From NCBI GenBank assembly GCA_030248195.1, contig JASAND010019824.1:1-64000 (forward strand): DNA of 64,000 nt. The letters run 5' to 3'. This DNA comes from Trissonchulus latispiculum (lineage: Eukaryota > Nematoda > Enoplea > Enoplida > Ironidae). The notes below the pieces were generated by a model that saw only the letters and a list, made by a program, of their open reading frames with translations, was not told the DNA's origin and did no database searches. Position numbers and translations under genes: made by a program. Every line of letters begins with the position of its first letter. Within the stretch, counting starts at the first letter, position 1. Shown piece by piece: positions 36,841 to 50,263 of the stretch.

Positions 36841-37901
36841 ATGGGAAAGTAAAACTGAAACTCAAATAGGAAAACTAAAAATACATGGTTCTTTTGGTGA
36901 TAGATAAGCATCTATTTTCTCCGGAAACTTATGTTTTGGTATTTTGGCATTTTTGGTATTTCGTCCTGTTTGCATCCGCCCATCCAGAAAGACTCTTTCA
37001 GAGAATTTATTTTCAAAAATAAATATTCTCTGAAAATTGTTTCATTTTGACAATGAAACTTCGTCAGGTCAAAATGGAACTATCTGTCTGTCTGTCCTGT
37101 CTGTCTGTCTGTCTCTGTCCGTAATTTTTATTTTTGTGTCACAGTTGAAAAGAAGTACGCCGTCTACTGGTCATTCCAAATTGCTCTATATACTGAGTTT
37201 CCCCCTAGTCCAGTCTGCGCAGAATTTGTTTGTCCATTCTATAGGTCCATTTATTTGCGTATTACCTACTTTAGTTTAGTTTAGTTTAAAATACAGGATT
37301 TGGACTACAAGAATAAGAAGAACAGGAAGATGACCTTAAACTGTGTTTTGATGAAAAGTTTAGTTTACAACTTCTCCTGTCTCTCCGTGTTTGTTGTAAA
37401 ATTATGGGCCTGTACGTGCCTATGTAGGCTGGCTTTTGCTCAGTTTTGCTATATAACAAAATTTAATGCATAGGACTGGACATTGGTCGTCAACTGTGCA
37501 GTAATTTTCGTGACTGTAACTGGCCGGTGCGTTGTGTTGTGTTGGAGAGAGAGCAAGTAGATTTTGCTGACGAAATGGGATGACCTAAAAGTTGTTACGT
37601 ATTGTTCCCGGTGAACTTTTAGCAGAAGAGAACTGACTAATACAATAACAACTTGCAGCAGACCAATAAATGTGTACGTACGTACGTATTTTTGTAAACG
37701 AGGAACCGTCAGCTGAGTGTGTGTAATCTTGTGTTGGATTTGAATTATTTTAAAATTGCAGTGTATGCTAGCATTTGCTGTTTCTTACTATTTTCTTTTG
37801 GTTTTATAGAAATAGAAAATCATTCCTTTGATTTTTAGAAATTTTATAACATTTTACTATGTGTGGACAGAAATTTTTCCATTTAATAATATATATATAT
37901 A
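36841..37901. other. Gene-free stretch
   Basis: Single-copy AT-rich DNA with (CTGT)n at 37081-37125, (ACGT)n at 37676-37689 and a TA run just before 37902. No supported gene. Confidence 0.5.
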
Positions 37902-39017
37902 TACAAGTAACAAAAATGCTCCGCACAAAGGAGGATAATATGTGTGTGATGGCCTGTGTCTATCCTTAAAATTGAGAAAATAAAGACCCAGTTCTATGAC
38001 AAAAGTTGCTCAGCTCACTTAGGGCTTTCATTTGATACCAAATTTGACCATTTTTGAAAAATTTTATTTTGGACCCAAAATCACCTAAGTCCCCACCCCA
38101 CCCCACCACAGCACTCTACAGCCACTTTGGGTATGCAGTTCTATGACAAAAGTTGCTCAGCTCGCTTAGGGCTTTCACTTGGTACCAAATTTGACCACTT
38201 TAGAAAAATTTTATTTTCGACCACTTGACCCCCCACCCGACTGACCCTTCAAACGGCAAAGTGGAACCAGCCCAGCAAAATAGGTACGTCGGACGGCAAA
38301 ACGGATACCGGGAATGAGCTGGGCACACCAGAAAACCCCTATAAACAAAGTTTTGAGAGGCCAGGTAGAGCCTACTATGGACCTCCAGGAAGCGGTTTCC
38401 GACTTGACCCTCCCGACGGCAAAGTGGAACCAGCCCAGCAAGATGGGTGGGTCTGACGGTAAAACTGACTGCGGGAATCGATTCTCCGTGCCAGAAAACC
38501 ATTGTATGGAAGATTTGAGCGTTCAAAGTTAAATAGATAGCGAGAAATTTCGATTTTTCATTTTTCGAATTTTCGCCATCTTTGACGGGCCACTGTGGTC
38601 GCTAGGGAAGTGATAGAGAAACGCAACCTGGACCGTTAGTTGCGGCGCTGTGGCGCAGTTGCGGCGCAAAAAAAGTTGTGATTCTTAAATTCTTTAGAGG
38701 GTACTACTAGACCCCATAGCCCTTTAGGTTGGCCCACCGCTGCAGATCACGTGAAAGCGGCGAACATTATGTACAATACAACCATCAAATAGGAGAAACC
38801 GGAAAAAAAAACATCGCCGCCATAACCGGTCCGGGGCGCAACTTTTTAACGGTAAGTGATACGGGGCTGAAACTTCACAGACATACTAAACTCGATGTGC
38901 TCTACAATTTGCGCATGAAATCTGCGCAGGATTTTGCGCAGCTTCTGCGCAGCTTATTTTACACTGTCTCCAGCCACTTTTCACACATATTATAGGGGTC
39001 GCTGCCGCGACCCCTAT
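37902..39017 (+). mobile_element. Tandem-repeat element with terminal hairpin, copy B
   Basis: Starts ACAAGTAACAAAAATGCTCC next to a TA tract. It has two 146-bp units (about 37980-38215), 169-bp units (about 38220-38520) and CTGCGCAG motifs (38926-38952), and ends in a perfect 11-bp hairpin (ATAGGGGTCGC, loop TGCC, GCGACCCCTAT; 38992-39017). It is the compact form of copy A, in the opposite orientation. No coding capacity. The hairpin end suggests rolling-circle-type transposition but does not prove it. Confidence 0.78.
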
Positions 39018-40097
39018 GATAAAATGTTGACATTTTCGTACTTTTTCAAATCCTGCATATAATTGGAATTTTTCCGGTGCCAGAGTCAGACCCGAGCCGT
39101 AGACACCGGTGGATATATACTTGCTTAAATTTCGGTAAAGTTCTGATTTTGCGGTATTGGCTTCCTAGCTCCTGACCGCCACCCCCTAATTTTTGGGAAT
39201 ATTTTTTTGGAATTAGATATAATTACGTAATACATAATGATTAGGATTATATATATACTCAAGTTATGACGCCTGCTCAGAGATATGACATCATCATTGA
39301 GTATCAAACGTAGTTAAGCTTGACATAATTATATTCCCCTAGAAGTTGGCTAACGGTTACAACTTAGTTTTTTCTTATTTGTCAGCTTAGATATTTCCTA
39401 ATGGTTACGTGGGTGTTGTGGGTGGTAGAGTTGCAATATATTTCTTTAAAGGAAAATTATGCACAGATTGGAGTATATAGTTTTTTGTAATCCAGGCTCT
39501 ACTCCCTGTCGAGCTTAGATAATAAAAATTCTAATCTGAAAACATTCGGCGTCCGCTTCGCCATATTTATACTGACGACCTAAAAGAAAGATCATTCTAA
39601 GGCACGAACAAAGAAAGACGTTATCAACTAATTAACATAGCTTTTAATTTGATATTAATTGGACTGAATTTTTGCTTTCAGGCAATCATAAACACATATA
39701 TATATATACGTAGTGGGCGGTGTATACGAAAAGTTTCATGCATATGCTTTAGTTATATATATATATAATATATATATATATGTACGTATATAGGCTTAGT
39801 TATGTAGATAATTTGTGTGTGCACACTGCACAGTTTCTGTAATATTGACCTGTGATTTCTTGACCTACAATTTTTTTTTTCCTTAATTAGCAGTCTTTGG
39901 AAAGGAAAAAGATTGTTGTTGGCTTCACTGATAATTTTTCGGCTAATTAATATATGCACAATACGCAGCGTTCACTATTTTATATATACATACGGATAAA
40001 ATATTTCTTTTTAATTGTCTTCTTTCCAGTTTCGTTTCTTGAACGTTGTTCTTTCTATTGTGTCAGGCTCTGGGCTTAGGTTCGCCTGTGCCTAGTT
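39018..40097. other. Gene-free stretch
   Basis: AT-rich single-copy DNA with TA runs at 39698-39710 and 39753-39782. No supported gene. Confidence 0.5.
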
Positions 40098-40105
40098 GTT
40101 CTACA

Positions 40106-42477
40106 CAGAGTCGGACGCGGTCGCGGGTATCCGCGGGTACCCGCGGGCGGTCGCGGTCGTGGTCAAATTTTCTTGACCGCAATGACCGCAAATTTCTATC
40201 AAATCGTGGTAATTTAAGCCAATCTGTAGTAAAAATTCCCAACTTTTTCAAATTTTTCCTTTATTTTCCGCGTTGGACGAATTATCAGCTTCACAATTTG
40301 CTGTTTATTTTGTTTTATTTTGGTAGAACATTTTGGGTGGTTGGACAGGCAGCATAAACTGTCAGTCCTTACTGTAGTTTCGGGTTTTAAATTTGTTTAA
40401 CACCTTTTTGTCTAATTTCAGTTTTGTAAATTTCTTGCTTTTATGCCGGTTTCTGTTCGTTTCCATGTGCTATCAACAAAATACAAAAGATTTTAAATTT
40501 CGAGTTTATGCACTCCGCGACCACTATCAAATCCTTTCTGACATTTTTCTTCAAGTGACAGTTGACAGGAACGTTAATTAGTACCTCTTCGTGATAATCA
40601 AAAAGCACGAATTTCACTACTCGTACACTAGATGCCAAAATGGAAGGTTTTTGTGTTGGCTAACTAGGTTCCAATCAATTCAGTTCAATCAATACAGTAC
40701 CGCTCGAAATTAAGTGCCCTTGAAGCCGGCTTCAGATTCATTTGAAGCTGTGTAAGCTTCATGAAGTTGAAGCTGACTCCGGCATCAACAACTATATGTA
40801 ATATTTTTATGCTTTCAAAATTTGATGCTGTACATTTTGGCTAGATTCGGCTCTTAAAACATTTGACAGACTGTTGCTTGTGAATACTTTTTGCTTGCTG
40901 GCTTCAGCTGTTCAGATAGTCACTGTCATAGAAAGTATACTATACACGTATTCATTCACGCTGCTTTCTTTAGTCTGTAACATTTTGGCAGTGTGCAAGA
41001 CAGGCAGCTGGCCGTCTACGTAGCAACTTGCACTGGCTTTGAAAATTTGTGGCAAAGCTGCTCACAGTTCAAGTCAGAAAAAGCTAAAGCACAAAGAAAG
41101 ATCAGCAGTAACTGCAAATACACTAAGGAGTTTACAACTAATTAATTGACGGATTTGATATGAATTAATTGTTGATCTAACTACCGTACGCTTTGTTAAC
41201 CATATATAATTACATGGATATGAATTAAAATTCATTTCAAATGGGTCTGAGCAAACTTTGAATCAGATAAATACTGTTTAACAGTTTCTCCTGGAAAGTT
41301 CAGCTGGAGTTAAAAAGTAACTAAAAGTTAGTTTGCTTAACCCAGCGGACAAATTACATTGAACAGTTTAACCTACCTGCAAGTAAAAACAATTCAGTTA
41401 ATTAATTTTATCTAACTTTTTAACTTGCTTAGCGGAATTATTTAACAACATTGCATAACTATGTAGCCCTTTAACTAAAGTAATGAGCAAAAATACTATT
41501 AAAATCCAAGTGCAGATGGATTAAACTGTTATTTGTGAAGTACTTCCGTGATAAGGCAAGAATTACAACCTGCAAAAATTATTGTGTTTATTTCCATTTG
41601 CAGTTACTGCTGATCTTTCTTTGTGCTTCAGCTTTTTCTGACTTCAACTGTGAGCTTCTTAGCTTTGCCACAAATTTTCAAAGCCAGTGCAAGTTGCTAC
41701 GTAGACGGCCAGCTGCCTGTCTTGCACACCGCCAAAATGTTACAGACTAAAGAAGCAGCGTGAATGAATACGTGTATAGTATACTTTCTATGACAGTGAC
41801 TATCTGAACAGCTGAAGCCAGCAAGCAAAAAGTATTCACAAGCAACAGTCTGTCAAATGTTTTAAGAGCCGAATCTAGCCAAAATGTACAGCATCAAATT
41901 TTGAAAGCCATAAAAAATATTACATATAGTTGTTGATGCCGGAGTCAGCTTCAACTTCATGAAGCTTACACAGCTTCAAATGAATCTGAAGCCGGCTTCA
42001 AGGGCACTTAATTTCGAGCGGTACTGTATGTTCTGAAAGTTTCAATCAATGTCATAAGATTAGATGAAAATTAAAGGTTAAAAATACTCGAAAGGAGGAA
42101 AACCAACGCTTCAAGCAGTGTTAATAGTATGCTGCCCCTGCCGTTCGGTTGGCAACCTCAACCCTAAAGTAGAACAGACACTCTGCACACAGAATTCCAC
42201 TATCGAACACTCCAAATGCAGCAACAAAACCAAATTGTGTAATTTTCAATTACGCTGTCGAAAATTATATATCCACGCTGCACCAGCCCTAAACGGAATA
42301 CCGACGGCGGTGATGTGGCTGTAAAAACACTGTCAACACCTTAAAAATATGAGAAAGTGGATTTTTTGCATAGAATTAAAGGTTAATAACCAAACTTTTA
42401 CGGTCACAAAGTTAGCGGGCTGCGGTCGCGGACGCGGGCGGTCGCGGTCGGAAAAAATGTGTCCATGTCCATCTCTG
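40106..42477. mobile_element. hAT-like element with GCGGTCGC arms, carrying a nested insertion
   Basis: Starts CAGAGTCGGACGCGGTCGCG and ends with a CATGTCCATCTCTG-type terminus. The flanks GTTCTACA (40098-40105) and GTTCCACA (42478-42485) agree at seven of eight positions. Both subterminal zones carry CGCGGTCGCGGTCG-like repeats in opposite orientation. Without the nested foldback the element is about 1.04 kb. It encodes no transposase that I can see. Confidence 0.78.
40695..42026. mobile_element. TA-flanked foldback, arms of about 430 bp (Tc1/mariner-type ends)
   Basis: Ends are CAGTACCGCTCGAAATTAAG and its exact complement, each flanked by TA (40693-40694, 42027-42028). The arms run 40695-41118 and 41596-42026 and pair nearly perfectly. 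A CAGT start and TA target are usual for Tc1/mariner elements. The 477-bp loop has no transposase. Confidence 0.9.
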
Positions 42478-42485
42478 GTTCCACA

Positions 42486-44227
42486 ACCCCCTTCTTACCT
42501 GCTCTACCAACTGAGCTACTCACTATTTCATTTTCCTTCCTTGAATGCCCAGTCATGTTCCAAATTCATCAAACAAGTTTAGGAAACAGTTTAAGGGAAT
42601 TAATAAAATTAAGAAAACAAGTTAGGAGAAATGCGTGGATCCTGTTTGGAATTGGTGAAAAACTGAAAGACTGGAAGTATTATTCATTGGTTGGTCTGGT
42701 GCTCCGGAGTTCAGAGTATCGAAAGCAAGAAAACGGTGAAATGCCAAGATTCAAATTTAGGATACTTTTCACATCACTCTTTTTGGTATATTATACGGAT
42801 CAATTTAAATCATGTTCATCTTGAAGTGTCTGCTTACACCTTTGTCTCCGTTTTTGTTTCTAGCAAAATCGACCTAAGTTCTTGACTGTCTTATGATCAA
42901 ATTGAGCTTGTGCTATACATCCATCATATACCGGTACCTGTACCCTATTCGACATTAAAATAGCGAAAAGTTCATTTTCTTCCCCTCTACATACCTGGGC
43001 CACTTTTCCTGTTGTACTCTTTGACTCTGAAAAATGTTGCTGTCCTCAAGTGTTACCTGTCATCAGTGTATGTGCTAATCAACTGTCTTTTGATCTATAC
43101 CGCCCCTACTTAAGTTGTTTGCGACCTCCTGGAAGGTATATAGCAACTTTCGGCTGACTCTCTCTCTCTTTCTCTCCTGCCATGTTTCTGGGGTTTTCTG
43201 GGCCTCCGTCAGCGGGTGATAAATGTGGGCTTCTCTGATCTAACTCTTTTCATGAGACTCTATACTCCAACCGTTTCTGCCCGATCCCAAACCATTTGTC
43301 AATTCTGGTTAATTTATTGAACCGAAATTATTTATTTAAACTTTCAGCTATATACCCCCTCCATCCTTACCTCCTCTTACCCCTATACTTCGGGCCCTGA
43401 GCCTGGCCTGAAACCACATGACTTTGTTTTATAGCCGGTTGTGTTGCATAGTTTAGCTAATTGGCATGTGCCTATATGTACGAGATCTGCTTAGTAGCTA
43501 TCATCCATTAACCTTCGCAGCCAAGTCGGATAATCCGGTTTCTCTGCTAGCGAAGGGAAAAATCATTTTTCAATCCTGTAGACTTGGAAAAAGCTATCTA
43601 TGTTCCGATCTTGTTTGCTGAGATAAAAATTAATCACTAACCTTAATGTAGTCTCCCCAGGGATTCAGGACCATGAAAAAATATGGGTTTTACCTTCTAC
43701 TGGATTTCTTTTTGTGTATTCAGCTTTTTCACTACCTGTGTGCTATTTATTTTTTGCAGATTTTTTTAGTCTCCATAGAGAAATACAACATACCCCCTAG
43801 GTCTACCCTTAAATAGCAGGATAAGCTAGGGAAGAGATAATTGGATGTCTTGCGCTTCCCCTCAGACCTAGCTTATTTTTATTTTTTAGCCGAATAACTT
43901 TGGAAAATTTATATGGGTGCATCATACTCAAAAATTTTATAATATATAAATTACAAATTACAAATTAAAATGTTTGTATATAGGTATATAAAAATCAATG
44001 GGGAGAAAATTTTATTCACAATTTTGCTAAGATGCAGCCAGTAGCCGCTTGCATGCATCAGCATCGTTGTGGCAGATGTAATACCTGTTGTATGTGGACG
44101 CGGCACTGGGGTTGGGCGGTCGCGGGGCAAATCACGTCTATGTAATAAAAGATATATAGTACTAACAAGAAGAACCGATTTCACAACTGATTTACTCGGG
44201 ATTAAAAAAGAACTTATATACTTACTG
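42486..44227. other. Gene-free stretch with a tRNA-like relic
   Basis: On the minus strand 42497-42518 reads as a tRNA D-arm/A box (GTAGCTCAGTTGGTAGAGCA), but no matching T-arm follows, so it is a relic. GCGGTCGCGGGG near 44117 resembles the arm repeats of the element at 40106. Otherwise single-copy AT-rich DNA with no supported gene. Confidence 0.45.
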
Positions 44228-44448
44228 GGGTTTTCGGAGGGACTGAGACTAATCTGAAATCCGTTTTTCGGTTCAGCTTTTCGTTAGCTCAGCTAAGTTT
44301 ACACTCTTAAGCATTAAACTTTAGCTCGTATTAAGCTAACGAATAGCTGAATCGAAAAAGGAATTTGAGATGTTTTTGCAAGTTTTCAGCACAAAGTTGA
44401 CGAAGGGGACGAAAAAATTTTTGATCCCCTTAGCACGCCTTTACCAAC
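44228..44448. mobile_element. Relic of the palindromic GGGTCTTATC group
   Basis: Contains the apex of these palindromes: AATCCGTTTTTCGGTTCAGC facing GCTGAATCGAAAAAGGAATT, with CTTAAG at the turn, followed by the GACGAAAAAATTTTTGATCC block. One outer part is missing. Confidence 0.55.
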
Positions 44449-45848
44449 TTAAGGGGGGGGCTACGAATTTCACTAAAAGTTCGATGTTGGAAAAGCTAGC
44501 TAGTCTTTTGCCACATAATAGTATTAGGTTAAGTGTAAAATAGTTTAAAGTTTGAAAGAATTCCATACAGCGTAGCGTCCTGTGGAGCCATCAGAAGTTG
44601 GTGTTATCGGTCCAAAGCTCGACATGACACGTACACAAACTTCGCCTCGCCCTGATCCCTATGTGCAAGGCACAGTACCCAAATTTTCAGGAATTAGTTC
44701 TGACATATAGTGCTTTGATATCGTGTAAAATAATCTCTAGACCATTGCCTACTTTTCTGTGCGATACGATCAAAATGCGAAAAATTGGGTGTTGTAGGTC
44801 TATACGGGTGGAGGTTAACTAACTTCTAATGAGCTGTGGTTTACCAAATGAGCCAAACTTTGCGGCAATTAATACTCCAAGTATCTGTCTTAACTTTGGT
44901 ATAAATAACGTGATTTCGTTAATCCCTGTGTTCGCAGTGCTGAATTATATTATCGATATTGTCGCTGTTATTTGGCGCCATTTCGAAGATGTGAGTCAAT
45001 TACTAAAAAGTACTGTGGCAGAATCGGCTGAAACTTTGCACATTATAGGCCAGTGAGTGCACCAAGATGTGCCGAAAGCTATGTCACTAAACCTCGCTCC
45101 AATGTTTATAAATGCTAGATTGATTTCTCGAAGTATGGATGGTGATCGCTCCAAAAAGCTCTAAGACAGTTGTAAGCACATACTGAACGGAGGAAGCGTT
45201 ATATCAAAAAACGGATTTCATATTCGGATTCAGCAGGTCAAATAACCCCTATAACCACCTTTTCGGCAAAATCGGAGGCAAAAAATTTTTTGACCCCATT
45301 TTTACTGCGCTTAGCTAGCTTTTCAGGCCTAAAAATAAGGGTTATTTCTTAACGAAAAGTTGGCTAGCACACTAACCAGAAAACCAAAGCCCTTGAAACT
45401 CACAGACAGTATGCCCCTATTAGAGCCTAAAGTGGTAAAAAGCTGGGGTAGGCTAGGGGCTGCCAATTTTATTAGATCGAAAACGGCGCACGGTCACCTC
45501 GCAACTTTTTGCAAAATTTCAAACTTTGAGCTGTTATAACTAAAGAAGGAAGCAACGCTCGAAAGCCGGAATACTTTTAATATTTAGCACTAGTAACAGT
45601 TAACATTTGTGGCAAAAAGTTTCAGGATTGGTCAAACCGTTAATCCACCAGAATTCAGAAAAGCTTTTTCAAAAAACCCAGTTTTCGCACCAAAATTTCT
45701 ACTTTGGCGTAGTGCCAGAATCGATATGTGTTCGATATAATAATGCCCACTACGGACTATTTAACCTTGATATGTTAGCTAATCATATGCCAAAAGGCAG
45801 GTCTCTCTGAAGAAGTTGTGCAAAACCGTTCGTAGCCCCCCCCCTTAA
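44449..45848. mobile_element. Possible TTAA-flanked element, 1.4 kb
   Basis: Short inverted ends, TTAAGGGGGGGGCTACGAA and TTCGTAGCCCCCCCCCTTAA, face each other. TTAA at both tips fits the target of piggyBac- or Kolobok-type enzymes. The arms do not pair beyond about 19 bp. No transposase frame is evident, and the G/C runs could mislead. Confidence 0.4.
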
Positions 45849-46604
45849 TATTTTAAAAATTTTATATTTTTGAATTCGTCAGCTTCCAGTGTGAATGCAT
45901 ACGTACTAAACGTGTAACGTTATATATTTTTCAAAAAATCAAAAGATAGGGCTGGGGGAAAGGAAAACTGAAGGTATTAAACTATTTTTAATTCTGAACA
46001 GTTATATATATATATATATATTATATATACGAATATATAAGTTTACTGTAATTGTATTTTGGCATATTTGTCCCAGAATTTAAGAAATATGTAACCTAGA
46101 ATTGGAGCAGTGCGCAAAAATGGTCACTTCTTTGCTGAAAAGTTTCCATCAACTGGACGGACACGTCCTTCCCTGCAAAATTTTGTTGTTTACGAGAGAA
46201 AATGGAATAATTTGGTGGAAATTGTCCTACTTTTTCAGTTGCGATTTGGAATGTTTTAGTCTGTTGTTGACGTTTCTTTTCTCAGATTTGTGTAGCAGTC
46301 TGTCTCTCTCTTTACACTAGCGCACCCATTTTTACGTAGATTTATCCCATAGGTGTATGTCATATGTGAAATGCATTTAGGCCGAAGAAGCCTGGCAGTT
46401 GTGTCTTGGGTTTCAGCTGTTTTTTATTCCGTCCAAATTTTTTCTGGTTTTTCTCGATTGACAAATTTTTTAATCTAACGGTAATATGATCTGATGCTTT
46501 CTTCTAGTGTTTATGCGCGTAGTTGAAAATGTGTGAAACATCACAGCAAAGATATTGCCGATTTCCATTTTGTTTTGTATAGAGTGCTTTCTGTTTCATG
46601 AATG
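45849..46604. other. Gene-free spacer
   Basis: AT-rich single-copy DNA with a TA run at 46003-46028. No supported gene. Confidence 0.5.
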
Positions 46605-47194
46605 GGGTCTTATCTCGATTACCCCCCCACCACTCAAAATTCGTAAAACTTGACCAAATGAGCTAAAATTTGGTGTGGGGATGTTTTCGACTACGCTGAA
46701 TTCAAATATTGCAAAATTTTTCGATTTCGCGAAATTTCATTTTTTTTATTTCTAAGGGGGACCAAGGGAAACGGAAAAATTTTTTGTCTTCGATATTGCT
46801 AAAAAGATGTATATAGGGTTTTCGGGGTCGTAGAACACGAATCCGAAGTTCGTTTTTCGATTCAGCGTTTCGTTAGCTCAGTATATATAAGCTTACATCT
46901 TAAGCTTAAATCTTTAGCTTATACTGAGTTAACGAAAAGTTGAATCGAAAAACGGACTTCAGATTCGTGTTCTACGACCCCGAAAACCCCTATATACTTC
47001 TTTTCGGCAAAATCGAAGAGAAAAAATTTTTCGATTTCCCTTGGTCCCCCCTTAGAAATCGAAAAATCGAATTTCGCAAACCGAAAAATGTAACAATATT
47101 TGAACTCAGTGTAGTCGAAAAGTACCCATACCAAATTTTAGCTCATTTGGTCAAGTTTTATGGATTTTGAGTGGTGAATAATCGAGATAGACCC
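46605..47194. mobile_element. Near-loopless palindrome with exact 8-bp duplication
   Basis: Starts GGGTCTTATCTCGATTA and ends with the near complement TAATCGAGATAGACCC. CATGAATG flanks both sides exactly (46597-46604, 47195-47202). The two halves pair along almost their whole length, with the turn near 46900. Inner blocks include CGTAGAACACGAATC and CTTCAGATTCGTGTTCTACG. An 8-bp duplication fits hAT or P-type enzymes; the ends are not classic hAT. Confidence 0.9.
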
Positions 47195-47370
47195 CATGAA
47201 TGTACTTCAGCATATTCCATCACATTTCGATCTACATGTGTGTGCGTCTATATACGTGAGTATGTGCTCTGTCACAGTTATATAATTTACATTATCCTAC
47301 TAATCCCGGATCCAGTCATATCACAAACCGTTCGTTTCGGTTTCTTGTTTGTATGCTTGTTTATCTCCAG

Positions 47371-47450
47371 AACGTAGTCTTTGTTTACCTCTCTGATAGA
47401 TTGGTTGTTGTTAGTTAGTGCTCAGGTATCCAAAACTGATACGTAGGCAG
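47371..47450 (+). other. Candidate leader exon upstream of hb
   Basis: A long pyrimidine tract ending TTTATCTCCAG (acceptor at 47370) and a perfect donor CAG|GTAAGTA (47451) bound an 80-nt single-copy block. Both sites match the consensus far better than elsewhere in the window. It has no ATG-initiated frame of note, so it would be non-coding. The hb coding exon has an acceptor at 55239 and needs an upstream exon; a phase-free leader here would fit, about 7.8 kb away. Confidence 0.35.
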
Positions 47451-48153
47451 GTAAGTAACCCAAGGAAAGTAGTGAGTGGACTTTAGTTGATATTTCGAAT
47501 TTATTCAGGACGTTCACCTTTAAGCCAGCTGCCCCCTCCCTCATACACTTAGCATTAAGCTAAATTTGGAGCTTTGCATTACCATCTACACAGCCTGTAT
47601 CTGCATTATGTATGTGTTAGCCCCCTTTCAAGGTAAAACTGAAAATAGTCAATATCTGCTTATTGTGGTCCGGTGCGGTCCGAAATGGAAGCTTACGTTA
47701 TGTCTGTGTGTGTGTGTATGTTAGGTTTGGTTTGTGTGTGTGTGTGTTAGGTTTGGTTTGTGTCCTTCCTAATGTGTGGTCAGCTTTTGAGTCGTTGGAT
47801 TGTTTGCTGGAAACAGACGCGGAGAGAGGAGAAAGAGAAAGAGAAAGAGAGAATTGAAGAGAAAATGCTGGAAAGAGTGTCAGGTTGTGTTTGTTGTCTC
47901 CTGCCTGCCGCCTGAGTGGACACTGGGGGACTAGCACGGACCCCCGGGCACATATAGTTGTGTACGTATATACGTAATGTTAATCTTACCACGCGTCACC
48001 TCGCCCACCCCCGTTTCGGCCACTTTAGGCCGGTTTCCGCTTCAGTTATGTTTGAAACACTTCTAGGCCCCCTGTTTTGTGCTTTTCTGTGCTTTTGTGC
48101 TGTCGTATTTCTCTTGTTGATATATTACGTACGTAGGTTTAGGTTAGAGACAT
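47451..48153. repeat. Spacer with GT and GA microsatellites
   Basis: GT-rich tracts at 47702-47762 and GAGAAA tracts at 47821-47853 in otherwise single-copy DNA. No supported gene. Confidence 0.7.
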
Positions 48154-48158
48154 ATATA

Positions 48159-48574
48159 CTGGGCTTTTGTGGGGGTGGGGAGAGTGGAGGGGGAGCCCCC
48201 CCCCCACTAGTGGGGGGGACCCAAAAGTGGGGGGGGGGAATCTAAAGTGGTCTAAAATCGCTAAAAATGCAGTAAGAATAGCCTGTTTTCTACATATACT
48301 GCTATAACTATGCTTAAAACTGCTCAAAAATTGAGTTTGAGTACCAAAATAGACGATTTTTGACCAAAAAATTCCGGCGAAGCCGGAAAATTTTTGAAAA
48401 ATTTGACCAAAAATCCTTAAAATTTGGCATTTTCTGGGCACCTTATAGTGAGTGGGGGGGAAGCCCAAAAAAGTGGGGGTGGGGCCGAGTGGGGGGGGGG
48501 GAGGGGTCGAGTGGGGGAGGAACCCAAAAAGTGGGGACCCCCCCCTCACCCCCCCCCCAGTAAAAAAGGCCCAG
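48159..48574. mobile_element. 416-bp CTGGGC-ended MITE rich in G/C runs
   Basis: Ends are CTGGGCTTTTGTGGGGG and AAAAAAGGCCCAG, flanked by ATATA on both sides (48154-48158, 48575-48579). Inside are long G and C runs and a perfect TTCCGGC-GAA-GCCGGAA hairpin followed by TTTTT (48371-48393). The ends match the element at 5116-5473, also with a 5-bp duplication. Proline- and glycine-rich frames here translate the runs. Confidence 0.72.
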
Positions 48575-48774
48575 ATATATTGTCTTCTTTTGGCTTTTGA
48601 AACGTTTTGAAAAATGCGAATTAACTGGATTATTTGTGTGTGATGCACGTCCTATATTAGAGATGACATTTGAAAAGGTATTGGTCGGCTCGGCTAGCGG
48701 TGTTCGCATTGGCAGATCTGACGAGTGACGATTGGCCTGTGAGATATGCCTTGTTTCAATTCCCATCTTAACCC

Positions 48775-50012
48775 CCCAGTACTTAATGGTTTTTAAAATT
48801 TGACGAACCGAACCAAAATTTGCTGTACGTATGTTTTTGACCGGGATGAGTTCAAATAAAGCAAATTTTTTATTTCGCCAAACTAAATTCTTTGGACAGC
48901 TGCAGGGGTGTTTACGGGATAACTATATAAATGGGATTTTCTGGGATCACAAAAAGCGGACTTGATTCGTGTTCAGCGACCCAAGCAATCTCTTTGCATA
49001 CAACTTATGAACAAGGTCAGAGACAAAAAATTTGTCGGTTCCCCTCCGTACCCCTTTGCGAAGCGAATCAAAAAAAGCTCGACTTTGACGAAATCAAAAG
49101 CTGATCAGCCCAAAAGCATACATATTTACATATTCTGCGAGGTATAATAGTTAATCGAAATTTGACATTTTCGCTTTTCTGTATCAATTAATTTATTGTT
49201 TTTTATGTCATCAATTCAGTTGAGTATATATCAGTTAGTTTCGAGACTGGGTGATCAAGACAAGGCCAGCGTTCTTTATTAGTAGATGCGTACGTACGTA
49301 ATTTCTGTACCACTCTGTTACTATCCCTGCTTTAGTCGTACATACCTAAATTTTATTCTGTATCTGTAGTGCGAGATCTCAGCCTGAGTCGATACAGAGG
49401 TACACAGGCTACCAGATTATATACATCTAGCTTTGACTTTGACCTAAGCAGAAGCTTAAATATGTATATATACAATGAACTAGCTAAGCCTGCATTATGT
49501 ATATATACTTTAAGTATATATATATAATATATATATATACTTACTAATAAACTGTATAACTAAGCTAGATAACTGTAACTGGTTAGAGATATTGAGTTGG
49601 AAGTTTGAATCAGTTGGCTTTACAGGAGGTTAAAAGTGATTCTTTCAGAATCAGACTTGACAATTCTGCTATAGGCTGACTACTGCTAGTACAAACTGCT
49701 TATGAGATAATTGCAAGATCAGCAAGTCAATATTTTGCTTGCTTTTTAAATGTAAATGCATTGTCTTTTTGCAATCTTAGGCCTTTCAGTTGTCGCTCTG
49801 TTTACGTATATAATCTGGATGGATACCTGAATATATAGTCCGGGCCACGGCCCGGAGACAAAAGATTTTTCGGTTTCCCTTAGTTCCCACCTTACTAATC
49901 GAAAATAATCCAATCTCGCAAAGTCGAAAAATGTTGCGATATTTAAGCTCAGTGTGGTTGAAAACATACCCATACCAAATTTTAGCTAATTTGGTCAAGT
50001 TTTAAGAATCGG
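48775..50012. repeat. Two broken arms of the palindromic group
   Basis: The block 48775-49140 resembles a diverged left arm (CCCCCCAGTACTTAATGG, then GAGTTCAAATAAAGC). The block 49846-50012 is a right arm only (GATTTTTCGGTTTCCCTTAG through TTTTAGCTAATTTGGTCAAG). Between them is single-copy AT-rich DNA with TA runs near 49516-49540. No gene is supported. Confidence 0.55.
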
Positions 50013-50263
50013 GACCTGACCTGACCTTGGTTCGAACCCAGGCAATTGCCGGTATGGATCATATCAAGGAAGGACCCCCAAAGCAAAAAATTGTTCAATT
50101 TCAACAGCAGACTGCTGACGACTGACACAACATTAGAACTTAAACAGTACATCGTTGGAAAGCTGACAACGTGCTCTTTCCATGAGCCATTTTTCTGTCA
50201 CTTGTCGCTATAAAATTTTGTTTTGAAAAATTTTCCGAAAATTGCCATTTTGGTTCAAACATG